Assembly: GCF_026213295.1 (NCBI RefSeq)
Contig: NC_079419.1
Location: 27,319,206-27,383,205 of the forward strand
DNA from: Gadus chalcogrammus
Lineage: Eukaryota; Chordata; Actinopteri; Gadiformes; Gadidae
DNA: 64,000 nt
Reading direction: 5' to 3'
Positions 34,233-45,699 of the stretch are shown here, piece by piece. The position numbers and the translations under genes are program-made. The notes under the pieces were generated by a model. The model ran no database searches and was not told the origin of the DNA. It saw nothing but the letters and a program-made list of their open reading frames with translations. The stretch's first letter is position 1; every line of letters begins with the position of its first letter.

Positions 34233-36876
34233 CTAAGCAGACTCACTGAAGGACCCAAAAACATCTCTCCTCCTTTGATTACCCTGAACATACTGCTGGG
34301 CAATGTCTTGTCTGTCCAGTCTGTCAAGCCTCTCTTGATGAATATGGCACACAGCAATGCTATTTTGTCTTTTTTGCGTCATGGTTGATCGCAACCATGT
34401 CTTTAATCTGCGCAACGCACTGAAACTGCGCTCTGCCTCAGCAGATGATATGGGCACCACCATCAACAATCTCACTAGTGTCTCTACCTGATCAAACAGG
34501 CCACGGACTTCAGGGGGCATTTCTTGCAAAGCATGCACAGCATCTGCAGTTGTGTTGACCTTGTACTTGTTTTTAAACATTGCCAGTTGGACTCTCAAGT
34601 CTTCCTCTTTCAGTTCAGGATATTTGCGAACTGCTGCATCATTTGGAATGGGAGTAAGGAGTGAGTTTTCCAGTTCTTTTAATCTTTGAATGCCTGGTTG
34701 CATAAACCCCTCAGTAATTTGTGTATCTACTGTGTCTAGGACATGGTAGAACTCTGCTCTGTAAAAATCCACAGCTGATCCAGGTGTGTATGCAGGAGCC
34801 TGCCCAGATTATATTTTAGGGGGCCTATGTGTGCGGGGTAGAACAATGGGATCTAGAGACAGATTCCCACACCTGCCGTCTGCCTCCTTAAAGACTGCCT
34901 CAAAGTGTTCTGTGTTTCTTTTGGATTTTAAGCTGTCTTGGACCAAGGAGACTGCAGAGAGCATGCCCTCCATTGTCTGAGTCTTTTTCTGGAGAGATTT
35001 GTTTAGAACCTCTAGTTCACTGATCACATCTAAAGCAAGCAGAAGTCCCAGTACAACATTACCCTGTTGCAGTCGAACATGTAAGCCCTCTGCCCTGCTT
35101 GCAGACTCAGAATGACTTGCAGCCATCTCCTCTAGTGCACTTAGTACCATCCCATATTGGCTGAGAACAGCACGGTGAGCAGGTGAGCGTACAATCCACC
35201 TTGTGGGACATAAAGGCCTGATGGACAGGGCTGGCCCTTCCCCTTCAGCTGCAACAATGGCTTTAAATTTGTCTTTCAACTTACCAGACCGCCCAAAAAA
35301 TGAGCCAAGGTCATGTATCCAGTCAAGTGCATTTCGCACAACACACGAGCCTGAGCAAGCTTGTTGTGTAACTAAATTGACACAGTGTGCTCCACAGTGT
35401 ATATATGGTGCTATTGGCTGTACTCGCTTAATAACAGCCTGTGCACCTGAGTACTTTCCAGCCATATTCGCAGCTCCATCATATGCCTGACCTCTGAGGC
35501 CTGATATTGGCAAATTCAGCCTCAACAGAACGTCCGAAATGATCCTGGCAAGGTTTTCACCTGTTGTAGAAGTTGCTTCATACAACCCTATGAAGTCTTC
35601 GTGCACCAGCAAATCAGTGTAAACATACCGTAGGCACAGCGCCTCCTGCTCAACACCAGAGACATCCCTTGTCCCATCCATAATAATGGAATACTGCAAC
35701 ACTGGTAAGGACCGGATCTCATCTGCAATTCTCCTGATAATTGATGAACTCATCAAATTTAGCCGCTCATTTTGACAATCCCAAGATGTGTGCACCCCCC
35801 TCTTTGCAGATAACCAGCTACTGAATGACTGATCATCTACAGCTTTGTATTTCAGAAGCTGGTCAAGGTTACCTTGATGATGTCCATGCCCTCTAAAGGC
35901 CAATCCCTGCCTCGCCAGAAACATCTCAGCTCCTATTATTTTTAACAGGCTAGTTCTGTTTTCTGCCTGTTGTGTACTGACTGCACTGCTCAACTGTGTA
36001 GTAACTGGCCTGTTTTCATATGCAGCAGTTGTCACAGCCAGTTTGTGACCATCTGATTTCTCATGCATGGAACATCTTTCAAGTGCTTTTTTCCCGTTTT
36101 TAAATCCAGCATTGACAAAGGCTGGGTCTATACTCTTGGCCTGTGCTGGTTTCCCTGTCTTAAAGTATTTAGAGCAGTGAAAACACAGAACACCATCAGT
36201 ACCCATACTAACATGAAGCCAGGGAAACTTCTCATACCATGCTTTTTGGAATGTCAGTGTCCGGTCTTTGAGCACTTGTTTTTGAAAAACTTTAGGGTCA
36301 GGTTGATTTGGCTTTGTATTTGTCATTATCATGTCAACTTCCTTTCCATCTGTGTCGCCTCCTGTCCCTCCTTGTTCTGTCCCTGCTTCTTCTGTCTGTA
36401 TTCCTTCTTTCTCTCCTTCCTCATGCTGTCTTTTTCTACTGTGGCTGTCCCTTTCTTCTGTCTGTATTCCTTCTTTCCCTCCTTGTTCTGTCCCTGCTTC
36501 TTCTGTCTGGATTCCTTCTTTCTCTCCTTCCTCATGCTGTCTTTTTCTACTGTGGCTGTCCCCTTCTTCTGTCTGTATTCCTTCTTTCCCTCCTCGTTCT
36601 GTCCCTGCTTCTTCTGTCTGGATTCCTTCTTTCTCTACTTCCTCATGCTGTCTTTTTCTACTGTGGCTGTCCCCTTCTTCTGTCTGCATTCCTTCTTTCT
36701 CTCCTTCCTCATGCTGTCTTTTTCTACTGTGGCTGTCCCCTTCTTCTGTCTGTATTCCTCCTTTCCCTCCTTGTTCTGTCCCTGCTTCTTTTGTCTGTAT
36801 TCCTTCTTTCTCTCCTTCCTCATGCAGTCTCTTTCTTGACTGACGAGGGCCTGCCTCACTGTCATCAGGAATTGCC
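34233..36876 (-). pseudogene. hAT transposase, ZMYM1-like, one premature stop
   Basis: The minus-strand frame is open from a splice-type acceptor (..ctgcag at about 36877) to 34233 except for one TAA at 34809-34811. The two halves are in the same frame. In order: a charged N-terminal tandem repeat; a TTF-type zinc finger region (LHVSMGTDGVLCFHCSKYF); a DUF4371-like RNase H-fold core (SIIMDGTRDVSG, YDGAANMAG, IHCGAHCVNL); and the hAT C-terminal dimerisation segment (ISSAEAERSFSALRRLKTWL). At least one upstream exon must exist for the start; the ATG at 36689 lies within the repeat and is probably not the true start. Related host genes annotated as zinc finger MYM-type 1-like derive from such transposases. 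Confidence 0.88.
36360..36840 (-). repeat. 111-bp coding minisatellite in the hAT transposase
   Basis: About 4.3 units; the ctgtctttttctactgtgg phrase recurs every 111 bp, with one 66-bp partial unit. It encodes a 37-residue Glu/Lys-rich repeat containing EGIQTEEAGTEQGGK and HSRKRQHEEG. Unit length is a multiple of three, so copy number can change without breaking the frame. Confidence 0.93.
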
Positions 36877-37599
36877 TGCAGGCCAGGAGGATAATGTTAA
36901 CATTTTAAATCTTATAATTTCACTTAACAGTTGCTTAGTGTGCCTGGAAAAGCATACTACTACTATCCACCATAGTTATAATATTGTATTCTTCTGTACG
37001 TTATTCGGTCGACTACTCCGAGTTTTGGTCGCACACACACAAAAAGGTACCAAAACGGTGGCTCGGTCGGGAGATTAGTGCTGTGACTTTTCTAAGCGTT
37101 TCGCCAAACAGTTTGCAGATAAATCTCCAAAAATCAGGCCATAAAAATGAATGGGTGTGTATTGGTAGAATGTTCACAGCTAGATTTTGTGACATTATCA
37201 TTATTGGCCCTCATTTATCAAACGAGCGTACGACAGAAAACGTGCGTAAAATGGACGTACGCTCATTTCAACGTTGAGCTTGGCATTTATCAATTTGAAC
37301 GTGAGCGCAGGCTGCGATGAAATCTCACGTCAGGTCTGAGCTCGTGTACGCAAGTTTTTTTGGCGCAACATACGGGTATTTCAATGATGAATAGTGCAGC
37401 ACAAGTAGCCCATGTTCAACATCTGTATTAATTACTAAATAAATTGGAATTAGCCCAGCCGTTCAAACAATTACAATCAAGTCAGGCCTAATTAAAAACA
37501 GTATTGCTATATGAAAATAATTAGAATGTGACAGGTGAAATGTTTATTCAGCTGTCTATATTAACAGGAGCTTTGCCAAATAGGTGGTCGTGTCTCAGC

Positions 37600-38260
37600 G
37601 ATGGCAGATCTGGCTCTGTTAAGGACCTCAACGCACAGACGAGAGAGTTTTTCGAGACCGCGCCGATTTTTTTAAGGAGGGCGATGAATGGCTCTTGAGT
37701 CGTTTTCGTCTCCCAAGGCATCTCCTGATGGAGCTATGCAATGCTTTGGAGCCACAGTTAAGGCGAGAAACTAGGCGATAAAACGCAATACCTGTGCAGG
37801 TTTGCTCTACCTTGGGATTTTTGGCCACCGGGATCTTGCAGCGGGAGATCGGGGACAGGTCTGCTATTTCCCAGTCAAGTAGGCTATTAGCCGAACCATG
37901 CCAGCAGTTTTGGCAGCTATAATGTCCCTCTCCGAACGTTATATTAAATTCCCATATAATAACGATCAGCAAACTGGAATCAAACGGGATTTTTATGCTA
38001 TTGCTAGGTTTCCAAATGTGATTGGTGTGGTTGATTGTACCCATGTGCGTATGAACCATCTATTAATGATTACGCGTACATCAACCGCAAAAGCTACCAT
38101 TCAGTTAATGTTCCGATTATTTGCGATGCCAGAATGGCAATCCTGAACATGGTAGCCCGATGGCCTGGGGGCACGCACGATTCTTTTATTTTCCAAAATA
38201 GCAACGTTGGGCATCGTCTACATCAGGGCGCACTAAATGGTCAGAGTCATCTCGGTGAGT
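37600..38260 (+). pseudogene. Harbinger transposase fragment
   Basis: Pieces in several frames: DEWLLSRFRLPRHLL, TLGFLATGILQREIGDRS, RFPNVIGVVDCTHVRM (first catalytic Asp in VDCTH) and VARWPGGTHDSF (second catalytic Asp). The third acidic residue region is missing. Frame changes near 37680 and 38060 and several stops make it dead. Confidence 0.85.
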
Positions 38261-38488
38261 TACGCTGCAGTCGCACTGCACCGGCCTCCCCCCGTTTCTT
38301 GCTTGGCCGGCTTCACAGCCGCAACACGTTTTTTGGTGCTGAGCTTCATGTCGGACCATTTTTTCTTCACATTATTCGGAATTAAATAACTTTAACGCAA
38401 TGCAAACAATAGCATATATGTGAAATGTTTTAAGCTGGATAACAGAAGTTGTACATTTAATTTATTATTTAATTAATTTAATTAACAA

Positions 38489-38668
38489 ACCTCTTCCGTA
38501 GCCCGACGAACATTGGAAACACTATTCACTGCAACAGTTATTTCCTTCCATGATATAGCATTCTTTTGCTGGCCTTTAATGCCAGCTATAGGCTACCAAA
38601 TAAAACCAGACGGTTCGCATCCACCAGTGACCCGAGCGCCTCCATTTGGGTCTCGGAAAAATTCCTCT
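38489..38668 (-). pseudogene. Myb/SANT-like accessory protein remnant of the Harbinger element
   Basis: Minus-strand text includes NFSETQMEALGSLVDANR and, after a frame change, ISWKEITVAVNSVSNV. This resembles the Myb-like DNA-binding protein that autonomous Harbingers encode beside the transposase. It lies tail to tail with the transposase remnant and contains an in-frame stop. Confidence 0.6.
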
Positions 38669-39439
38669 ATTTTACCGTTGGACGTTTCTCAATGTCGTAA
38701 AAGTTAGGGGCGAGACTTCTGAAGACGTGCTTTTATATGGGCGTGTTACGTTAATTACGATCGATCTCAGCCGCCGTATTTATCAACACCAAGATCCTTC
38801 GTACGCTGGGATTGGTGTGATACGAAGGTTTCGTAAATCTCACGTGGGTCCAGTGGTGGGCAGAGTAGCTAAAAAATGTACTCAAGTAAAAGTACTGTTA
38901 CTTTAAGATTATAATTACTCAAGTAGAAGTAAAAGTACTCGTAAAAATAATTACTCAAGTAAGAGTAAAAAAGTATGGAGTGAAAAGACTACTCAAGTAC
39001 TCAAGAGTAAAAGTACTGAGTTTCTCCGATTTATTTTTTAAATAAACAGAGCAACACAAACGGTACAAAATAGACACCAACAAAATATAAAACAGCAATG
39101 TTCAAATAAAGATAATGTAAATAACATCCTTTTCAATAAAATAAATAAGGTCTTTAAAAATAAAATGTATAACCCTTGAACTAAAACAATAACAAATTAA
39201 ATCTTTGCAAAATAGTAGCCGCATAGTAGCCTGGGTGCTTTAAGCATGGAATTCCCTGTGGCCCGTTAACGTTTCGGGGGGCGCCGGGTCAACGTCGCAA
39301 CCAATTCGGTTTTGTCTAGAGGGGAGTAACTGCGCCCCCTCCCGAAGTGGTACAGCCCAGGTCGGCCTTGAACTGCGATTGGTCGGAAAGACGTTACAGC
39401 TAATGACAACATTGAACTCTCATGCAGGCTCGAACAGAG

Positions 39440-39447
<8 letters not shown>

Positions 39448-39527
<80 letters not shown>
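39448..39527. repeat. (CA)n microsatellite
   Basis: About 40 uninterrupted CA units inside the hAT MITE, directly against the LINE fragment. Confidence 0.98.
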
Positions 39528-39529
<2 letters not shown>

Positions 39530-39905
39530 TTTCACCCACTCCGTATCCAGCTTATTTTCCCAACTCTCCCGATTACCACTCTGCGTTGTGCGTGCATCCG
39601 TGCCTGTGCAGGCGTTATTCAATTGCCTCTCGGCCGCTTGTACCCGCGATCTCGTCCTTTCGGCCATCAGCCAACCCTCATGACCATAGGTGAGGATAGG
39701 AACGAAGATCGACCGGTAGATCGAGAGCTTTGCCTTGCGACTCAGGTCTCTTTTCGTAACAACGGTGCGGTAAAGCGAACGCAATACCGCCCCCGCTGCT
39801 CCGATTCTCCGGCCAATCTCACGCTCCATACTACCCTCACTCGCGAACAAGACCCCGAGGTACTTGAACTCCTTCACTTGGGCTAAGGAATATTCACGTG
39901 ATAGA
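39530..39905 (-). pseudogene. LINE reverse transcriptase C-terminal fragment
   Basis: The minus-strand frame contains VKEFKYLGVLFASEG, LYRTVVTKRDLSRKAKLSIY and LTYGHEGWLMAERTR, the conserved region just after the RT palm in many fish LINEs. No endonuclease or palm is present. It is the right size for a short truncated insertion or a captured piece within the MITE. Confidence 0.8.
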
Positions 39906-41699
39906 AATAGATCTCGCATGTAATAAAAGAAAAGATCTAAAAAAAACAAAGTAACGACCGTCACGTAGCCAAATGGAACGGCGTAAAAGTACCGTTCTTT
40001 TTTCAAATATTTACTCAAGTAAAAGTATGTAGCAATAAAACTACTCCTAAAATTACAATTTATCCAAAAAGTTACTCAAGTATTTGTAACGGAGTAAATG
40101 TAGCGCGTTCCTACCCACCTCTGCGTGGGTCCTATCGTAAGATGAATCATGCGTTCAGATTTGCGCTCATTTCTACGTTTGTTTGATAAATGAGGGCCAT
40201 TATCACGAGTGTAGGGAGAGAGAAATATTTGTTGAAAAGTTAATTAGTAAACTGCTCTTAAGAACAAATGTCACTGTACAGAAATAATTTAGATGAAAGG
40301 ATGCTTGCCATTGCCACCTCTGGTTGCCACGACAACCAAAGCCTGCCTTTCACATACACGCACACACAGCTAGCTACAGAGGAGTATTTAATGAATTAAT
40401 AAGCTACCACTAGCTAGCTAGCTAGCTAGCTAAAGACAATGACAAGGTATTATTATGTTAGCGCTGAAAAAACATTAAAGCTATTCACCCACGGCATAAA
40501 AATATTTTTATTTTACATTTAGCCTACTTCAGGTAAGAGTAAATGCCGTTTATTAATGTCACTAGCTACTCAACATTACAAAACGATTAGCTGCCACATC
40601 TGGGAAAGTCAACAGGCAACAGGCGTAGGATAGGATAGCCTACTTTGTTTGTTTTTTGAAAAAAACGCTCTTTTGTTTCTTTATTGCACCCGCTCTGTCA
40701 TAATGATCACCGCAACAGGCACAGGCGCGGCTGAGCTACCAGTTCCTCTTTAGGACCCTGGGGAGTGAGAGTCATGCCTTATGTTCTCCCATAAAGACTC
40801 GATCACCGATAAGTATGAACAGGATTTATTTAAATAACGACATGGGAATATTTTGCATGATAAATCTTTGGCATGAGCCCCGTCACTGATCCAGGGTGAC
40901 GTGCGGACTCGGCGTATCCTGCCAGGACTAGCAGGGGCGGAGCCTTCCCCTGGACAAGTAGACTGAGGCCGACCTGGTGGTGGTGGGGTGGATGGAGGTG
41001 CGTCGAACGAAGACCTGAGCAGCAAAAACATGTTAGACTACTCTTTATAGAGCAGGTGTAGGCAGGTGATTGGTGGCCAGCCGCACGTGATTTTGAGTCC
41101 TCATGGTAGAACTACCAGCAAGCTTAACATTTCTCCCATAAAGACTCGATCACCGATAAGTATGAACAGGATTTATTTAAATAACGACATGGGAATATTT
41201 TGCATGGTAAATCTTTGGCATGAGCCCCGTCACTGATCCAGGGTGACGTGCGGACTCGGCGTATCCTGCCAGGACTAGCAGGGGCGGAGCCTTCCCCAAA
41301 AGAGAGGACGTAGGCCTACGCCGGAAATGGGTGATAACTCGGCATGTCCTGCCGGGACTGGCAGGGGCGGAGCCGACCCCAAAAATAGAATAGCGAAAGG
41401 GGGTAATGAGAGCATACATACCCGCCGTAGAAGAAGTGGACAAGGATCTATACTGCTTCTGGAAGATAATAAAAGGCATACCCAATATACAACATATTAA
41501 GAGTCAATCATAAATCCCGCAAAACGATAAGCTTAAAAACCGTCAGCGGGATTGATGAATCACGTAAAAGCAATTGAGCTTAAAAATACCATCAGCGAGA
41601 TCAATTGAAATCTAGAGCACTCTGCAGCTGTTACGCAGCGAGCCACGAGTGCTTTCGTGCTGTACCAACTGCCGTGGCCGATTCACTCTCCGGGGTCGC

Positions 41700-42440
41700 T
41701 GCATGACCTGAGTGCTTTCGCGTTGAACCACCGATGTGGCCAACAAACTCACGAGTGCCCTTGATGTGCCACCGACGTGGTCACGCACTCACCGGTGTTG
41801 CTGCAGCAAATATTGTGTACTTCCGTGTTGAACACCGACATGGTCAACGAAATCACGAGTGCCCTTGCTGTGCCACCGACGTGGTCACGCACTCACCGGT
41901 GTTGCTGCAGCAACTATTGTGAACTTCCGTGTTAAACACCGACGTGGTCAATGAACTCCGAGTGCCCTGCACTTGAGCTTTTGATATTATACCACCGACG
42001 TGGTAATTAAATTTGCATGTGCCTGAGTTCTGCCCACCGACATGCTGTCTTAACCGACGTTAGAGAGCATCGTGTGCGCTTGAAGAAAGAACCTTGAACT
42101 CGACCGGATGTAGGACTTTGAGTTCTGTGTTGTACCGCACCGACGTGAGCAACAAACTCACGAGTGCCTGAGTTGTGCGTTGACGTGGTCAACGCACTCA
42201 CCGGGGTTACTGCAGTCAACCATGAGTAATAGATAACGTGCCACCGACGTGGTCATAGTTACGAGTGCCCGAGTTGTTACCGCTGCGCTTTGGTCAACGC
42301 ACTCACCGGGGTCGCCGCTGCGAACCTTGAGTTTTATTTTTTCCATGATATGCCACCAACGTGACACCGAACTCAAGTGTTTTCTAGATGATCCACCGAC
42401 GTGGTCAAACTTGCCGGGGTTGCTGCAGGTTAACCTTGAG
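41700..42440. repeat. Tandem repeat region in the DIRS/Ngaro-type element
   Basis: Variants of 'ccaccgacgtggtca' and 'actcaccggtgttgctgcag' recur many times; two long units of about 104 bp start at 41750 and 41854. Related text reappears at 42964-43020 and 44335-44395, just past the recombinase remnants. Confidence 0.85.
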
Positions 42441-42974
42441 TTATATAGCCAAATTTTGCTTTATGAGTTTAGTACCTGATAACCACCACCACCAGTAGTT
42501 GCAAATAGTGTTGCTTTTGACACCGAAAATTATGACTAAATGTCGTCATCAACAAACCTTTATCGCGTGAGGAAAACAATGCTGGTGGCAATAACTAATT
42601 AAATACGTAGTGCAATGTTGTTGGCGAATACAAACGAGACTGAAAGTGTTTTACAAAATAAGACTGCTAAAATGTCTTAATTTCCGTTGACCTAAACTAG
42701 GCGATAAACTAATAACGTTATTTTGTCCAACTGGAACTTCAACTGTTTGAGACATAACTACTTAAATTTGACCGTTTACCTTATTTAACAAATCTACGCA
42801 CTTGTATCTTTGATAATACCTAAACGGAATTTCGATATCACTGGAAAGAGTATGAACGTGACTAAACTAATAAAAACAAAAATGACACCTTGACACTAAG
42901 ACTAAAACTAGAATGGAAACAGGCCGCCAAAAACAGCTGTAGTAGCAAACGTAATAAACCTGCCTTAACCGACG

Positions 42975-43605
42975 TTAGAGCATCGTGTGCGCTTGAAGGA
43001 AGAACCATGAATTCGACCAGATATAGGATTCGTAAGCTGTGGAAGACCGCCTTCCCAGCCGTTTGATAGACGCGACCGGCAACCCTTGTTCAGCGGCTGT
43101 GGTTGCCGCTCCAATCCGGAAGGAGTGGCCAGTGTAGAGGGGAGATGGTAGGCCGCACCCTTCTACCACCGTTGCGAGATGGACTCTGAACCACCCTTTA
43201 GTCATTGGCAGGCCGCAAATAAACAGGTGGTTCGGGGACGTGCGTTGCCGAAGCTTGAGATAAAGGAACATGGAAGCGTAAGGACAGAGAGTTGTTGATT
43301 CTTGAAATGATAATAGTAACAGCTGTTCCTAGGCTATCGCTTTTAGATGGAAAAATGCCTTGCAAGAAAGAGAAGGTGACATCAGCGAAAGTAGGCCCTG
43401 TGTAGGGGAAAAAGTCTGAGTAGGAGACGTGTACGCATTTGCGCATGAACGCATAAACCCAAGAACGCATAAACCCGTAGAACGCATGAACCCGTGGAAC
43501 GCATGAACCCGTAGAACGCATGAACCCGTAGAACGCTGTGAGAAACACCGTCTCGAGTAATATGTTAAAATAAGGATGAAATCTCCCAGCTCTGAGAGAG
43601 CACAC
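42975..43605 (-). pseudogene. Tyrosine recombinase remnant, copy A
   Basis: The C-terminal part has HSFRIGAATTAAEQGLP (the His-x-x-Arg box) and KRLGRRSSTAYESYI with the nucleophile tyrosine region. The N-terminal part in another frame has FLTAFYGFMRS and FPSKSDSLG. The GFMRS segment is expanded by short tandem duplications around 43440-43530, so the gene is disrupted. Confidence 0.8.
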
Positions 43606-44240
43606 TAATCTATCTGAAATATCGAGAGAGTTGGAGTGGCCTACACGCGTAAATAATTGTAATACACCAACATTGTTCAGGGGCGCCGAAAAGGGGGGGG
43701 TAAAGGAGACGGATTCTAGAGGCCCATGAAGGAGGGTGGCCCAGAGAGGCCCCTAATGATGATGAAATTATAATACAGAAGGCCCTGTAAAGATTATTTT
43801 CATGGGGCCCAAAATCCCTAGCGGCGCCCCTGGTCATACATAGCTAAACGAGCAAATTAAAAATTAAATACCAACGCGACTGAAGCTATTAACAATAAGA
43901 CTATAAATAATAATATAAAATGATACCATAATGTACCTGTTCTTTGTCTTTGGATCTTTTGAATAAATTGATCGATATGTGAATCGCATCGCGAGCAGAG
44001 GAACGTGAGTGTTAGTGAGCAGCAGCTGAACCAATCTGAAAGTCCCTTCGTCAATAAAAACCTTTTAGTGATAATCAGTTACCACAGTGCCTAAAACCCA
44101 TCAACTTCATTCATGTTAAAGTAAAGGGAAAAACCTCAGACACAAGAAGTTAACCGAACAGTGCACTAGGCCCTCTCGAATGCCAGGCCGAAACAACATG
44201 TCTCGCTACGACTCCTTTCAGCTGCCGGCTAATAAAACAG

Positions 44241-44993
44241 CTAATAAAACCCTTGAGGTGGCGTTATGAAGAGAAAACGTACACATTTTTTAATACACGG
44301 TATAAAGATAATTATGAACCTTTGATTGCGAACGTAGAGTTCTGTGTTGTACCACACCGACGTGTGCAACGAACTCACCGAATTCAACCGGATGTAAAAT
44401 CTGTATGCTGTGGAAGACCACCTTCCCAGCCGTTTTGACGCTGCTTTGTTATCGCAAAACATGGTTATACGTTAACGCCGCCATGCTTTGCCCCACAGAA
44501 CGCTAGCTGCTACGATAGGGTAAAGCTCGAAAAGCGCAGACGACTCTGACCCGAGGGCGAACGTGCCAGCTTCGACTGGCCATCTCTCAGCAAACCATTG
44601 CCCTTGGAAGAAACCCCCTAACACGACCGAGGGAGCCGCATCCTGAAGCTGGACTGGTAGAGCTGTGAGAGAGAATACGCTGCGGGGACTGCAGTAGCCA
44701 TGGTAGCAGGGCACGTGCCAGGTGCGTAGCCTGTGAAGGCGGAGGAAGCCGAGCCTGATGGTTGCTGGAAGTAGAAAGGCGCCGTGGCGACTGACGACAG
44801 CGGGTTGGGGGCCTGGACCCGTCCGGGAGCGCCAATGCTTTGCACCAACTCGGCGAGGGTTTGTAGAACCAGGCGGATGTCCGTGTTGGGAACTTGTTGG
44901 TGGTGTTGTTGAGGATTCCGGGGACCGAAATGAAGGGCTTTCTGCGCTCACTTGCCCGGACCAGAAGTAGTAGGCCGACCAGCACGTATCCAA
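44241..44993 (-). pseudogene. Gag-like, RNase H and recombinase-tail chimera, copy B
   Basis: From the minus-strand start: a Ser/Pro/Ala-rich Gag-like tail, then RNase H-like text (DAAPSVVLGGFFQGQWFAER, YPIVAASVLWGKAWR, and MFCDNKAA after a stop). This joins directly to a recombinase tail, KRLGRWSSTAYRFYI. Two internal deletions, Gag to RNase H and RNase H to recombinase, would explain the joins and the missing reverse transcriptase. Confidence 0.7.
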
Positions 44994-45699
44994 AGTTATG
45001 ACCTCTTGGTGTGTATTAACCGACGTAGCAACTAAGCGACGAGATATGCGAGATAATCAGAAGCACAGTAAAGCAGCAGCATGCGTCAAACGAAGACCTG
45101 AGCAGCAAAAACATGTTAGACTACTCTTTATAGAGCAGGTGTAGGCAGGTGATTGGTAGCTGGTGATTGGTGATTGGCGGCCAGCCGCGCGTGATTTTGA
45201 GTCCTCATGGTAGAACTACCAGCAAGCTTAACATGTGTGTTCAATTTACACTGAAAGTCAGAACTTGGAGCTCGGAACAACGTAACCCCTAAGTTGAGTG
45301 CTCCCAGCGCGTCCCAGCCTCACAAACGTAAAAACAAAACATGTAACTACTTTTTACATGAGAAGCAGATAGCATGAATTCTATGTCTGGCTGGTGAGAT
45401 TAATCCGACTTTCCGAGTTGGAGATCCAACTTCACGGGGGGTTCTGATTAAAATTCTGACTTGGAGCACGGAAATTCTGACATTCGTGCACAACTGGGCA
45501 CCATTAGTCGTAGCACACAAACGCCAGGCTCTCAATGCGCGCTGCATGTAAATTAGTCTAACTAACGGAACATTAATCCTCAGTTTTACCGGCGATGTTT
45601 GTCGCCTTATGTAGGGACAGAGTGCGGGGGGGGTCACTATGAATCTGAGGGGGACATGTCCCCCCCGTCCCCCCCCCCATCTGCGCGCATGCTTTCCAC

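Larger units (their letters stand above)
38851..40123. mobile_element. hAT MITE carrying a LINE fragment and a CA microsatellite
   Basis: The ends CAGTGGTGGGCAGAGTAGC and, read inward from the right, CAGAGGTGGGTAGGA are flanked by a perfect 8-bp duplication CGTGGGTC (38843-38850, 40124-40131). Subterminal 'tactcaagtaaaagta' repeats occur at both ends, a form very common in fish genomes. It lies inside the Harbinger element. Confidence 0.93.
37206..40198 (+). mobile_element. PIF/Harbinger transposon nested in the hAT element
   Basis: A perfect 18-bp terminal inverted repeat, GGCCCTCATTTATCAAAC, lies at 37206-37223 and 40181-40198. It contains a decayed transposase (+) and a Myb/SANT-like accessory remnant (-). 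It was later split by a hAT MITE at 38851-40123, giving an original length of about 1.7 kb, so it was probably already shortened. The exact target duplication is blurred by repeated atta text. Confidence 0.88.
40784..45234 (-). mobile_element. Tyrosine-recombinase retroelement (DIRS/Ngaro-type) with split direct repeats, RT deleted
   Basis: On the minus strand the order is A1 (45234-45082), internal region, B1 (41297-41131), A2 (41130-40999), B2 (40950-40784). A1 and A2 share about 130 bp; B1 and B2 are near-identical 167-bp copies. This A1-ORFs-B1-A2-B2 layout is the split direct repeat arrangement of Ngaro-like elements. The internal region holds tyrosine-recombinase and RNase H remnants but no reverse transcriptase that I can see. 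It lies inside the ZMYM1-like hAT. Confidence 0.8.
33909..45691 (-). mobile_element. hAT transposon (ZMYM1-like transposase) inflated by nested insertions
   Basis: The perfect 8-bp duplication CTTTCCAC lies at 33901-33908 and 45692-45699. The ends share GCGCAGATGG read inward (CAGGGGCGCAGATGG left; CATGCGCGCAGATGG right). Of 11.8 kb, 2993 bp are a Harbinger element and 4451 bp a tyrosine-recombinase retroelement. The original element was about 4.3 kb, a normal size for this hAT group. G- and C-runs near both ends fit known fish elements of this type. Confidence 0.88.

Noticed and set aside
36063..37078. Long plus-strand ORFs rich in Leu/Phe/Cys that look like membrane proteins
   Set aside because: They are the antisense of the 111-bp coding minisatellite and transposase exon on the minus strand.
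39422..39886. His/Thr-repeat protein ORFs on the plus strand
   Set aside because: Pure product of the CA microsatellite plus antisense of the LINE fragment.
41700..42440. CRISPR-like array
   Set aside because: The repeats are direct, unevenly spaced, diverged and without unique equal-length spacers; they belong to a eukaryotic retroelement.
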